Positions 1-7,894 of a stretch of DNA of 42,864 nt are shown here, in pieces. Position 1 is the stretch's first letter. The number at the start of each line of letters is the position of its first letter. A program made the position numbers and the translations under genes. Source of the stretch: Bacteroidales bacterium (GTDB lineage Bacteria > Bacteroidota > Bacteroidia > Bacteroidales > JAIOZK01); the NCBI GenBank assembly GCA_021740625.1, contig JAIOZK010000031.1, positions 1-42,864 of the forward strand. The letters run 5' to 3'. The notes beneath the pieces are model-generated. The model was given only the letters and a program-made list of their open reading frames with translations, did not search any database and was not told the origin of the DNA.

Positions 1-136
1 CAATTCTTCTGGATTACGACCTGTGAAAGCTTTATGATGAAATTAAAAGGAAAGCCGTATGCGGGAAAACCGCACGTACGGTTTGACGAGGGGGTTACAG
101 AGCGAGGATGAAGCCTTGCTCTGTACTCTACTCTAC
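1..136 (+). mobile_element. Group II intron, 3' end only (domains V and VI)
   Basis: The first ~136 bases look like the catalytic 3' end of a bacterial group II intron. Positions 51-84 form a 34-nt hairpin with a GAAA-type loop (stem arms 51-64 and 70-84) and carry the AGC triad at 53-55; this is the size and pattern of domain V. A second hairpin follows, with arms 97-107 and 114-124 and a loop at 108-113, in the place of domain VI. The CTACTCTAC stretch after it is typical of the last bases of such introns, so the 3' splice site is probably near 135-136. The reverse transcriptase/maturase gene, if present, lies before base 1. A reading frame at 1-108 runs through these helices and is probably not a protein. 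The exact 3' boundary and intron class are inferred. Confidence 0.8.
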
Positions 137-308
137 CGTCTTTGCGTGAAAATTAATTCTTTGTCTGATGGCGGGGATTTCGATGGGACAGTAAGGTGAA
201 ATTTGTGTAACACTTTTCAGCGAAGCTCTCGCCAGGTTTTTAATTTGTAAGAAAAAATGGGCCTGACATTAGGCACGGACACAGTAACAAGAAATATCCT
301 GATAGTTG

Positions 309-453
309 TTACGCAAAGTTGCGCCAAGAATACGCAGAGTTGCGCAAAGGAAAATGCTTGATCTTATTCTGGCTATTCCAAAATCATAGTAGGACTTTCA
401 AAAGGATCATAACTCTGCGGTTCCTGGCGCCACCTTTGCGCAATTCTGCGTAA
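309..453. repeat. Modular inverted repeat in the 322-bp gap before the arylsulfotransferase gene
   Basis: The region 137-459 has no convincing gene. Inside it, 309-350 and 411-453 are imperfect inverted copies built from shared modules (TTACGCAAAGTTGCGC, ATACGCAGAGTT, GGCGCCA). The first 16 bases of the left arm match the reverse complement of the right arm at 14 positions, and the GCGCCAAGAA-type module matches in shifted register. The arms are separated by about 60 bases of ordinary AT-rich sequence. Similar ACGCAGAG/GCGCAAAG strings are familiar as dispersed intergenic repeats in environmental genomes; that statement is from memory and was not searched. Confidence 0.6.
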
Positions 454-459
454 TAGCCT

Positions 460-2628
460 TTAATACTTAACAACCCGATGAACTTCTTTGCTGTAACTAT
501 CTGTGTAATATATTTCCAAAAGATAAATGCCCGGGGGAAGACTGCTGAGATCAATAGTTAATGCATCTTCTGAAAAATTATTATATTCTCTGAGGCAAGA
601 AGCTTCCAGAGTGTAGATCTTTATTTTCCCGATCTTATGTTTCTTCGAAACAAGGTTGATTTTGCTATGAAAAGGCACAGGAAAGACTCTGGTGAATTTC
701 ATTGTTTCCGCTGAAGTCCCGGTTGTATTGTACGAACTGCCTGTCAATGCAACCTGACTGGCGATTCTTTGATTTAGATAACCATTGTAAAGTCCATCAC
801 AATTAAAGGTAAGTATGTCATCATAATCATCCTGTACATGGGATAAAAATTGTACCGTCATTTCCAGACTGCCCTGGGCAGGAATTGTTGCCGGCAGGGA
901 TGTGATCAGTTGAAAAACTTCCTCATGATGGGAAGCACTGTTAATTTGTATTTCCTCATCTGTATGATTGCTCAGAACAAAGTTTGTTGTGGCAGGAGTG
1001 CCGGGTTCATTATTTCCGAAATCGATGGTGTCAGAATTTGAACTAAAAGTGCCCGTTTCCCAGTCGTCTTTGAATACCTGATATTGCCAAATGTTTTCGG
1101 GAAATTCCACCTCCCACTGTTTAATACGATTGATGTTAACTTCAGTATAAGCAACCGGCCAGGTGAATCCCCAGCAAATGAGCATGTTCCCCTTGTCAAG
1201 CAATTTCGAACTTCCTGTGGCAGGTGCATATACCGGGGGTATATTCATATACGTCCATACCAGCCCGGCGTTTAACTGTTCTTCGTTGATTATATATTTC
1301 ATCGGCCTGGAAATACCCAGGCCCTGTTTGGTGTCATTGTTATAAACGCTCAGGGTATCACCTGTATAATAAATGGCATCATGCTGCCAGTAAAATCCTT
1401 GTGGATCATTTTCAATGGTGAAGGTGTTATTTTTGGCATGTTTGCCCAGCCGCCAAATGATTTCCCCGGTATTCCGGTTGATCTTGGTTACCTCGCACAT
1501 GTTTCTGCAACTGACCACGAAGTGGCCGTCGGGAGTTGGATTTATCGAATTTGCATGAACATAATCCACTGTAGGTGCTGTAAGGCTGATCCCGACAGCA
1601 TCGGTTATTTCAAAATGATCCCAGCTTCTCCATTGAAATACGACATTGTGGTTGGCATCCAGTTCCTGTATGACAAGTCCGATCACGGTTGCGTTCGGGT
1701 TTCCACCGGGTACAACCTTGCTCATATTTATCTGCTGGGCATCATAGGAGATGAGCAAATGATTGCCGTTTGCATACATATAAATAGCATGCCGGTCGGG
1801 GATATAACCATTCCCCATGGTCAGGGTGTCGAGATGTTCATATTTATTGTTCATGGTATAAAATACGCATTCTTCGGGATGCTCTTCGTCAAACTGACCG
1901 TAAACCAATCTGTTGCCTGGAATCACCTGCAGGAGGGATGTACGCATGTGCCATTCCCGGTAAAACAGTGGAGTGCCATATTTGTCGATAATAAGATTGT
2001 AAGGTGCGTAAGTATTGGTAGGTGACTCAACCGGCCTGGGGGTACAAAAAGCATAACCAGGATGGGGATTTGTCATAAAGGAAACCTGAGGTTCGGGAAA
2101 ACTCTGTGGCAGCCCGTAATTGCCATAGGTGATCAGATTGATGTTTGTCTTCGTATTGGATCGTGTAAGAGGTGCCGACTGCAGGAGTTTTATTCTTTCT
2201 TTTTCTTCAGATTGATAGAAAGCACGCAAAAGATGCTTGTTATCGCCCGCTTTTATTGTAAAGTCAAACGTAAGAGCGGGTAGTACTTTGCCTTCAAGAG
2301 TTCTTACACCTTTAGAAATGCTGACAAATACTTTTTCTTTGTACTGGAAATTCCTGGAAGGAATAAAAATAAGGGTTTTTCCATCCTTGCTCAGTTTGAA
2401 ATCTGCAGGGATGTTCCCGCTTTTGGTACCGCTTAATTTTATCATTTGCTCATTAACCGATGCGATATCAATCAAATCCCCGGTTCTCAGTGCAATCCGG
2501 TTTTCAGGATTGATATATTCAGAACCCGGTTCAGGAGAAACATATATCCATTCATTTTGGGCTGCTAAAGAACCTATTGTGAAAAATGTCAGCACAAGGA
2601 GCAGAATTAATTTTATGAAAGAACGCAT
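460..2628 (-). CDS. Secreted arylsulfotransferase (ASST)-family protein with T9SS sorting tail
   Basis: A 722-residue exported protein. Residues 1-23 are a signal peptide ending in LAAQ. Residues ~27-125 resemble a bacterial Ig-like domain (SPEPGSEY...TFDFTI). Residues ~170-520 look like the arylsulfotransferase beta-propeller: YVHANS near residue 358, SCRNMCEV, TGEIIWRLG and QHDA near residue 415 are the conserved blocks of the family. The family transfers sulfate between phenolic compounds without PAPS, but many Bacteroidota members are untested, so the substrate is unknown. An immunoglobulin-like stretch follows (~530-635), then a C-terminal T9SS type A sorting domain (~645-722, ending in PPGIYLLEIYY...VVKY). 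The gene is divergent from dnaE across 182 bp. Family and export route are fairly sure; enzymatic activity is not. Confidence 0.83.
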   Translation of the reverse strand: MRSFIKLILLLVLTFFTIGSLAAQNEWIYVSPEPGSEYINPENRIALRTGDLIDIASVNEQMIKLSGTKSGNIPADFKLSKDGKTLIFIPSRNFQYKEKVFVSISKGVRTLEGKVLPALTFDFTIKAGDNKHLLRAFYQSEEKERIKLLQSAPLTRSNTKTNINLITYGNYGLPQSFPEPQVSFMTNPHPGYAFCTPRPVESPTNTYAPYNLIIDKYGTPLFYREWHMRTSLLQVIPGNRLVYGQFDEEHPEECVFYTMNNKYEHLDTLTMGNGYIPDRHAIYMYANGNHLLISYDAQQINMSKVVPGGNPNATVIGLVIQELDANHNVVFQWRSWDHFEITDAVGISLTAPTVDYVHANSINPTPDGHFVVSCRNMCEVTKINRNTGEIIWRLGKHAKNNTFTIENDPQGFYWQHDAIYYTGDTLSVYNNDTKQGLGISRPMKYIINEEQLNAGLVWTYMNIPPVYAPATGSSKLLDKGNMLICWGFTWPVAYTEVNINRIKQWEVEFPENIWQYQVFKDDWETGTFSSNSDTIDFGNNEPGTPATTNFVLSNHTDEEIQINSASHHEEVFQLITSLPATIPAQGSLEMTVQFLSHVQDDYDDILTFNCDGLYNGYLNQRIASQVALTGSSYNTTGTSAETMKFTRVFPVPFHSKINLVSKKHKIGKIKIYTLEASCLREYNNFSEDALTIDLSSLPPGIYLLEIYYTDSYSKEVHRVVKY

Positions 2629-2810
2629 AGTCAGTTTTTTTTATCTAAGTTAATGATCAGGTAAAGCTTATTTTCAAGACAGGCGCATTGTTAAAATGTT
2701 GCTTAATCATCTTTTAAAAACTTTTCAACATCCTGCCTCAACATCCCCTTTTTAATTATTTTTATAGAAATAGATTACGTTTTCTAAACAATATATAATC
2801 AGCTATTTAG

Positions 2811-5800
2811 ATGTCAGAATTCACGCATTTGCATGTGCATACACAATACTCCATCCTGGATGGGGCCGCGCGCATTCCAGATCTGATCAAAAAGGCCAAA
2901 GAAAGTGGTATGAAAGCCCTGGCCATTACCGATCACGGCAATATGTACGGGGTGCTCCAGTTTTGCAATGAGGCCGTTGCCAAGGGAATCAAACCCATTA
3001 TAGGCTGCGAGATCTACATTACCGAAGACCGCCATCTGAAAAGAGGCAAGCAGGACCGCAGCGGCAATCACCTCATCCTCCTGGCCAAAAACCTGGAAGG
3101 GTATCGCAACCTCTCCAGGCTTACTTCAAAAGGTTTCCTGGAAGGTTTTTATTATACCCCCCGAATCGACAAGGAAATCCTCAGGCAACACCGCGAGGGA
3201 CTGATCGCCTCTTCCGCCTGCATCGGGGGTGAGGTGCCTTCAGCCATTCTGAACAAAGGGGAGGAAGCCGGTGAAAAAGTTCTGCAGGAATACATCGATA
3301 TTTTCGGGGATGATTTTTATCTGGAACTGCAGAACCATAATCTGCCCGAGCAGCACAAGGTGAATCCCATCCTGGTAAAACTGGCGAAAAAGTACAATCG
3401 CAAAGTAATTGCCACCAATGATGTGCATTACATCAACCAAGAAGATTTCGATGCCCATCGCATCCTGATCTGCCTGAACACGGGGAAAGACCTGGATGAT
3501 GAAAGCTCCATGGAGTACACCGGGGAGGAATACCTCAAAACTCCGGAAGAGATGAGCGCACTTTTCCCGGATTACCCCGAAGCAATCACCAACACCCAGG
3601 AAATTGTCGACAAGATCGAAGACTTTGACATCAAATCCAAGATCATCCTTCCCGTTTTTCCTTTGCCGGAAGACTTTGATGAAGAGTCTGATTACCTTCG
3701 GCACCTGACTTATGAAGGTGCCAAGGAGCTCTATCCGGAGATTACCAATGAGATCCGTGAACGCCTGGATTACGAATTAAGAGTCATCAACGACATGGGT
3801 TTTCCGGGTTATTTCCTTATTGTACAGGATTTCATCCGCAAGGCCAAAGAAATGGATGTGATCGTGGGTCCCGGGCGAGGCTCGGCTGCCGGTTCTGCTG
3901 TTGCCTATTGTACCGGCATTACCAATATTGATCCCATCAAATATAACTTGTTGTTTGAGCGCTTCCTGAATCCCGAGCGTGTTTCCATGCCCGATATCGA
4001 CATCGACTTCGATGACGAAGGACGGGAGAAGGTCTTGGATTATGTGGTGGAAAAATACGGCAAAGACCGTGTAGCCCAGATCGTGACCTTTGGTACCATG
4101 GCAGCCCGCCTGGCCATACGCGACGTGGCCCGGGTATTGAAACTCCCTTTGTCCGATGCCGACCGCATCGCCAAAATGGTCCCCGAACGTCCCGGTACAA
4201 CACTGAAAAAGGCATACAAAGAGGTACCCGAACTGAACGAGCTGAAGAAAAACGGGCAGCCTCTTGAATCCAAGACCCTGCAGTTTGCCGAAACCCTGGA
4301 AGGCTCGGCACGCCATACGGGCACCCATGCCTGCGGGGTCATCATCGGTCCCGACGACCTGATCGATCATGTACCCCTTAGCACTGCCAAGGATTCCAAG
4401 CTCATGGTAACCCAGTACGAAGGTAAACTGGTGGAATCGGTGGGTATGTTGAAGATGGATTTCCTGGGGCTTAAAACCCTGTCCATTATCAAAGATGCCA
4501 TCGAGAACATCAGGCAGAGCAAGGGCGTCGAGATCAGCCCGGATGAGATCCCCCTTGATGATGAAAAGACCTTTGAGCTTTACCAGCGTGGCGATACGGT
4601 AGGTACCTTCCAGTTCGAATCGGATGGTATGCGGCTTTACCTGCGGGAACTCAAGCCCACCAGCATAGAGGATTTGATCGCTATGAACGCCCTCTACCGC
4701 CCGGGCCCCATGGCTTATATCCCCATGTTTATCAACCGCAAGCATGGCAAGGAAAAAGTGGATTATCCCCATCCCAAACTGGTGGATATCCTCAAACCGA
4801 CTTATGGGATCATGGTGTACCAGGAACAGATCATGCAGACGGCCCAGATCATCGGGGGCTTCTCCCTCGGACAAGCCGATCTGCTGCGGCGTGCCATGGG
4901 AAAGAAGAAACGCGAAATCATGGAAAAACAAAAAGTGGTGTTCGTGGAAGGGGCAGCCAAAAGGGAGATCGAAAAAGAAAAGGCCGAAGAGATCTATGGC
5001 ATCATGGAAAAATTCGCAGAATACGGTTTCAATCGTTCCCACTCGGCAGCTTATTCCGTGATCGCCTATCATACGGCCTATCTGAAAGCCAATTTCCCGG
5101 CCGAATACATGGCTTCCGTGCTCACCCACAACCTGAATGACATCAAGAAGATCACCTTTTTTATCGATGAGAGCAGACGCATGGGGATTCCCGTGCTCGG
5201 ACCGGATGTGAATGAAAGTGAGATGAACTTTACGGTGAATGACAAAGGCGAGATCCGATTCGGAATGGCTGCCATCAAAGGTGTGGGGAGCAATGCCGTG
5301 AAAGCTATCGTGGATGAAAGGGAAGAAAATGGCCTTTACAAAGATGTGTTGGATTTTGCCAAGCGAATTAATCTCAAATCCGTGAATCGCAAATGTTTCG
5401 AAGCCCTGGCCCAGGCAGGCGCTTTCGATTGTTTCGAAGGATCTCACCGGGCACAGTATTTTTATCGCGAAGCCAGTGATGATACGATCTTTATTGAAAA
5501 AATCATCCGGCATGCAGCCACATACCAGGAAAAGCAGAACTCCAGCCAGGTTTCCCTTTTTGGAGATGACACGGATTTTGAAGAACCCGACATTGAACTT
5601 CCGGAATGTGAACCCTGGTCAAAAATACAACAACTTAAGAATGAACGGGATGTTACGGGATTTTATATTTCGGGTCATCCACTGGACGACTACCGAATCG
5701 AAATGGACAGCTTTTGCAGTCATAAGATCGGTGAACTGACACAAGACCTGCGGAAACTCAGAAATAAAGTGGTGAGCTTTGCCGGCATGGTCACCATGGC

Positions 5801-6266
5801 AGAACACAGGACCACTAAAAACAACAAACCATTCGGTCGCTTTGCCATCGAGGATTTTAACGACAGTATTTCCTTGATGCTTTTTGGAGAAGATTATCTG
5901 AAGCTCAGGCATTTCCTGGTGGAAGGATCTTACCTGCTGGTGAAAGCCAGGGTGGCGCCCCGTTTCAACAACGAAGCACAATTGGAGGTAAGGGTGTCGG
6001 GGATGAGTCTGCTGGCCGAAGCCATCGACCAGATGACCCATGAAGTCATTCTACGGCTGAACCAGGAAAGTGTAACCGATGAATTTATTTCCAGAATATC
6101 TGAACTCATCCGGGCAAATAAAGGCAAAAAAGCCCTCCGACTCAAAGTATATGATAAGGAAGAAAACGTAACCCTGGAATTGAAATCCAAAAAATCACGG
6201 GTCAATCCATCTGCACTTGTCAAAGATGTGAGTTCCATGCCTGAACTTGATTTCAAGCTTAGTTGA
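2811..6266 (+). CDS. dnaE: DNA polymerase III subunit alpha
   Basis: The replicative polymerase of the chromosome, 1151 residues, of the DnaE1 type. The N-terminal PHP domain begins at once (H6, H8, H10 in THLHVHTQYS). The palm carries PDIDIDF with D395 and D397, and the third catalytic aspartate is D550 in KMDFLGLKTL; their spacing matches E. coli D401/D403/D555. VGPGRGSAAGS and the fingers region with EYGFNRSHSAAY are present. A beta-clamp binding motif QVSLFG starts at residue 913. An OB-fold follows (~960-1050). The protein is essentially full length. The ATG at 2811 opens directly on the conserved N-terminus, so the start is secure. trxA follows after 100 bp. No separate 3'-5' exonuclease domain is fused, as usual for DnaE. 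Confidence 0.98.
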   Translation: MSEFTHLHVHTQYSILDGAARIPDLIKKAKESGMKALAITDHGNMYGVLQFCNEAVAKGIKPIIGCEIYITEDRHLKRGKQDRSGNHLILLAKNLEGYRNLSRLTSKGFLEGFYYTPRIDKEILRQHREGLIASSACIGGEVPSAILNKGEEAGEKVLQEYIDIFGDDFYLELQNHNLPEQHKVNPILVKLAKKYNRKVIATNDVHYINQEDFDAHRILICLNTGKDLDDESSMEYTGEEYLKTPEEMSALFPDYPEAITNTQEIVDKIEDFDIKSKIILPVFPLPEDFDEESDYLRHLTYEGAKELYPEITNEIRERLDYELRVINDMGFPGYFLIVQDFIRKAKEMDVIVGPGRGSAAGSAVAYCTGITNIDPIKYNLLFERFLNPERVSMPDIDIDFDDEGREKVLDYVVEKYGKDRVAQIVTFGTMAARLAIRDVARVLKLPLSDADRIAKMVPERPGTTLKKAYKEVPELNELKKNGQPLESKTLQFAETLEGSARHTGTHACGVIIGPDDLIDHVPLSTAKDSKLMVTQYEGKLVESVGMLKMDFLGLKTLSIIKDAIENIRQSKGVEISPDEIPLDDEKTFELYQRGDTVGTFQFESDGMRLYLRELKPTSIEDLIAMNALYRPGPMAYIPMFINRKHGKEKVDYPHPKLVDILKPTYGIMVYQEQIMQTAQIIGGFSLGQADLLRRAMGKKKREIMEKQKVVFVEGAAKREIEKEKAEEIYGIMEKFAEYGFNRSHSAAYSVIAYHTAYLKANFPAEYMASVLTHNLNDIKKITFFIDESRRMGIPVLGPDVNESEMNFTVNDKGEIRFGMAAIKGVGSNAVKAIVDEREENGLYKDVLDFAKRINLKSVNRKCFEALAQAGAFDCFEGSHRAQYFYREASDDTIFIEKIIRHAATYQEKQNSSQVSLFGDDTDFEEPDIELPECEPWSKIQQLKNERDVTGFYISGHPLDDYRIEMDSFCSHKIGELTQDLRKLRNKVVSFAGMVTMAEHRTTKNNKPFGRFAIEDFNDSISLMLFGEDYLKLRHFLVEGSYLLVKARVAPRFNNEAQLEVRVSGMSLLAEAIDQMTHEVILRLNQESVTDEFISRISELIRANKGKKALRLKVYDKEENVTLELKSKKSRVNPSALVKDVSSMPELDFKLS

Positions 6267-6300
6267 TGACAAATTGGCGGAAGGCATTTATGGCAATATT

Positions 6301-6335
6301 TTTGACAAACGGACGTAAATAATTTTGTAGTTTTG
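6301..6335 (+). promoter_or_regulatory. Possible Bacteroidota-type promoter for trxA
   Basis: Upstream of trxA there is TTTGAC at 6301-6306 and two candidate -7 boxes of the TAnnTTTG form, TAATTTTG at 6320-6327 and TAGTTTTG at 6328-6335. Neither spacing is the ideal 19-21 bases (15 or 23), so which box is used is unclear. Transcription from here would give trxA a short leader and make it partly independent of dnaE. Confidence 0.4.
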
Positions 6336-6366
6336 GAAATATTTTAATCACAGAAATTTAAAAATC

Positions 6367-6684
6367 ATGGCAAAAGAATTAACAGACACAAATTTTGATG
6401 AAACTGTCCTGAAATCAGATAAACCTGTAATCGTAGATTTCTGGGCCGAATGGTGTGGCCCATGTCGCATGGTTGGTCCCATTGTGGAAGAAATCGGAGC
6501 CGAATATGATGGAAAGGCAATGATTGGGAAAGTAGATGTGGACAACAATCCCGGCGTAGCTGCCAAATTTGGAATCCGCAACATCCCTACCATACTGTTT
6601 TTTAAGAATGGAGAAGTTGTTGATAAACAGGTAGGTGCGGTACCCAAGCAAGTGCTGGTGAATAAGCTTGAAGCACATTTGTAG
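6367..6684 (+). CDS. trxA: Thioredoxin
   Basis: A 105-residue single-domain thioredoxin, a cytoplasmic protein-disulfide reductase recycled by thioredoxin reductase. The active site is C30-G-P-C33 within FWAEWCGPCR. The cis-proline motif (IPTILFF) follows at about residues 74-80, and there is no signal peptide or membrane anchor. The length and all core motifs are those of classical TrxA. It lies 100 bp after dnaE and is closed by a strong terminator (6706-6750), so it is probably transcribed as a short unit from its own promoter and possibly also by readthrough from dnaE. Confidence 0.96.
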   Translation: MAKELTDTNFDETVLKSDKPVIVDFWAEWCGPCRMVGPIVEEIGAEYDGKAMIGKVDVDNNPGVAAKFGIRNIPTILFFKNGEVVDKQVGAVPKQVLVNKLEAHL

Positions 6685-6705
6685 AAAGATCGTGATTAAT
6701 ACTGG

Positions 6706-6750
6706 CAAGGTCTGAGATTGCATATTGTTGATCTTAGACCTTGTTTTGTA
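6706..6750 (+). terminator. Rho-independent terminator after trxA
   Basis: A 13-bp stem with 6706-6718 pairing to 6731-6743 (CAAGGTCTGAGAT against ATCTTAGACCTTG, one G-T pair), a 12-nt loop and a following TTTTGTAT tract. It lies 22 bases after the trxA stop codon and separates trxA from the DUF58 gene. Confidence 0.85.
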
Positions 6751-6787
6751 TAAGTAATATATTAATCCTCATAGCGTTCAGTATCCA

Positions 6788-7723
6788 GTGAAATATTCCA
6801 TTGATCAAAATCGCTTACAGCAGTTCGGCTCCATCGAATTCATCGCAAGACAAGTTGTGGAGGGCTTTATCACGGGCCTTCATAAAAGTCCTTTTCATGG
6901 CTTCTCAGTGGAGTTTGCCGAACATCGTCTTTATAACACGGGCGAAAGTACCAAACATATCGACTGGAAACTTTATGGAAGGACAGATAAGCTGTTTGTG
7001 AAACGTTACGAGGAAGAGACAAACCTGCGTTGCTACCTGGTAATAGACAACTCCTCTTCCATGTATTTCCCGATGAAGGGCAATGTCTCCATCGACAATC
7101 CCAACAAGATTACTTTTTCAGTTTATGCTGCGGCAGCCATCATGCAAATGATGAAACGCCAGCGCGATGCCGTGGGCTTGAATGTCTTTTCTGATACCCT
7201 GGAACTGGCCACCCCGGTCAAATCCAATACGGTGCATCATAAATATATTTACACAGAGATGGAAAAACTGCTGGAGCCCATCGGCAAAAATGTTCATCGT
7301 AAAACTTTTGCAACAGATTCCCTGCATCTGATTGCCGAAAAGATACATAAAAGATCCCTGGTGATCCTGTTCAGTGATATGTTCGAAACACACAGCGATA
7401 AAGAAGAGCTATTTTCTGCCTTGCAACATTTGAAGCATAATAAACATGAAGTTGTGCTTTTTCATATAACGGATAAAAACAAAGAAGAAAAATTTGATTA
7501 TAAAAACCGTCCTTACCGTTTCATCGACATGGAAAGTGGTGATGAGCTGAAGCTAAATCCCAATGATGTGAAAGAACAATACAGGCAAAAGGTCTCGGAA
7601 TTTTTTCATGAATTGAAACTTCGCTGCGGGTATTATCATATCGATTTTGTGGAAGCTGATATCAACCAAGGATTCGAACAAATACTTACTCCTTATTTGT
7701 TAAAACGCCAGAAACTTTTTTAA
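6788..7723 (+). CDS. DUF58 (vWA-like) protein
   Basis: A 311-residue soluble protein of the DUF58 family. The family hallmark HIDWKLYGRTDKLFVKRYEE is present around residues 57-76, and a von Willebrand A-type fold follows with the metal-site motif DNSSS starting at D87. Family members are usually encoded beside a MoxR AAA+ ATPase and vWA membrane proteins (BatA/BatB); none of these is in the window, so this copy stands alone. Its biochemical role is not established. The start is GTG at 6788: the reading frame is closed by a stop at 6755, no ATG lies in between, and the conserved N-terminus begins just after. The trxA terminator lies upstream, so it probably has its own promoter. Confidence 0.9.
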   Translation: MKYSIDQNRLQQFGSIEFIARQVVEGFITGLHKSPFHGFSVEFAEHRLYNTGESTKHIDWKLYGRTDKLFVKRYEEETNLRCYLVIDNSSSMYFPMKGNVSIDNPNKITFSVYAAAAIMQMMKRQRDAVGLNVFSDTLELATPVKSNTVHHKYIYTEMEKLLEPIGKNVHRKTFATDSLHLIAEKIHKRSLVILFSDMFETHSDKEELFSALQHLKHNKHEVVLFHITDKNKEEKFDYKNRPYRFIDMESGDELKLNPNDVKEQYRQKVSEFFHELKLRCGYYHIDFVEADINQGFEQILTPYLLKRQKLF

Positions 7724-7778
7724 CGATTGCTCCGCTGGTATTACAGTCTTTTTTTGGGGAGGTAGTCGTTCAAGAATT

Positions 7779-7892
7779 TTATAGCCACCAAGGCACAATT
7801 CCCCTGCGGGGAAGACAAAGGAAACACGAAGAAACAACTGACCTTTTATGTTTACTTGTTGTGTACTTCTTGCCTTGGAGTCTTAGTGGCAT
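7779..7892. repeat. Interspersed inverted repeat between convergent genes
   Basis: The 171-bp gap between the DUF58 gene and the HhH-barrel gene holds an inverted pair: ATAGCCACCAAGGCA (from 7781) faces TGCCTTGG...GTGGCATAT (7871-7893), with exact 8-bp and 5-bp matching modules. A separate perfect hairpin, TTCCCC-TGC-GGGGAA, lies at 7799-7813. It sits between two convergent genes and could act as a terminator for either, although a T-tract is not evident. Confidence 0.5.
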
Positions 7893-7894
7893 AT

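Noticed and set aside
1-108. Open reading frame through the window edge (ends ...RFDEGVTERG)
   Set aside because: It runs through the intron domain V and VI hairpins; such frames are common artefacts of intron RNA and have no protein support.
1381-2025. 214-residue open frame antisense to the arylsulfotransferase gene
   Set aside because: It is opposite conserved propeller motifs and has no recognisable domain.
3777-5513. 578-residue open frame antisense to dnaE
   Set aside because: It mirrors the codon pattern of the clearly conserved dnaE sequence on the opposite strand; its content is His/Gly/Phe-rich and not family-like.
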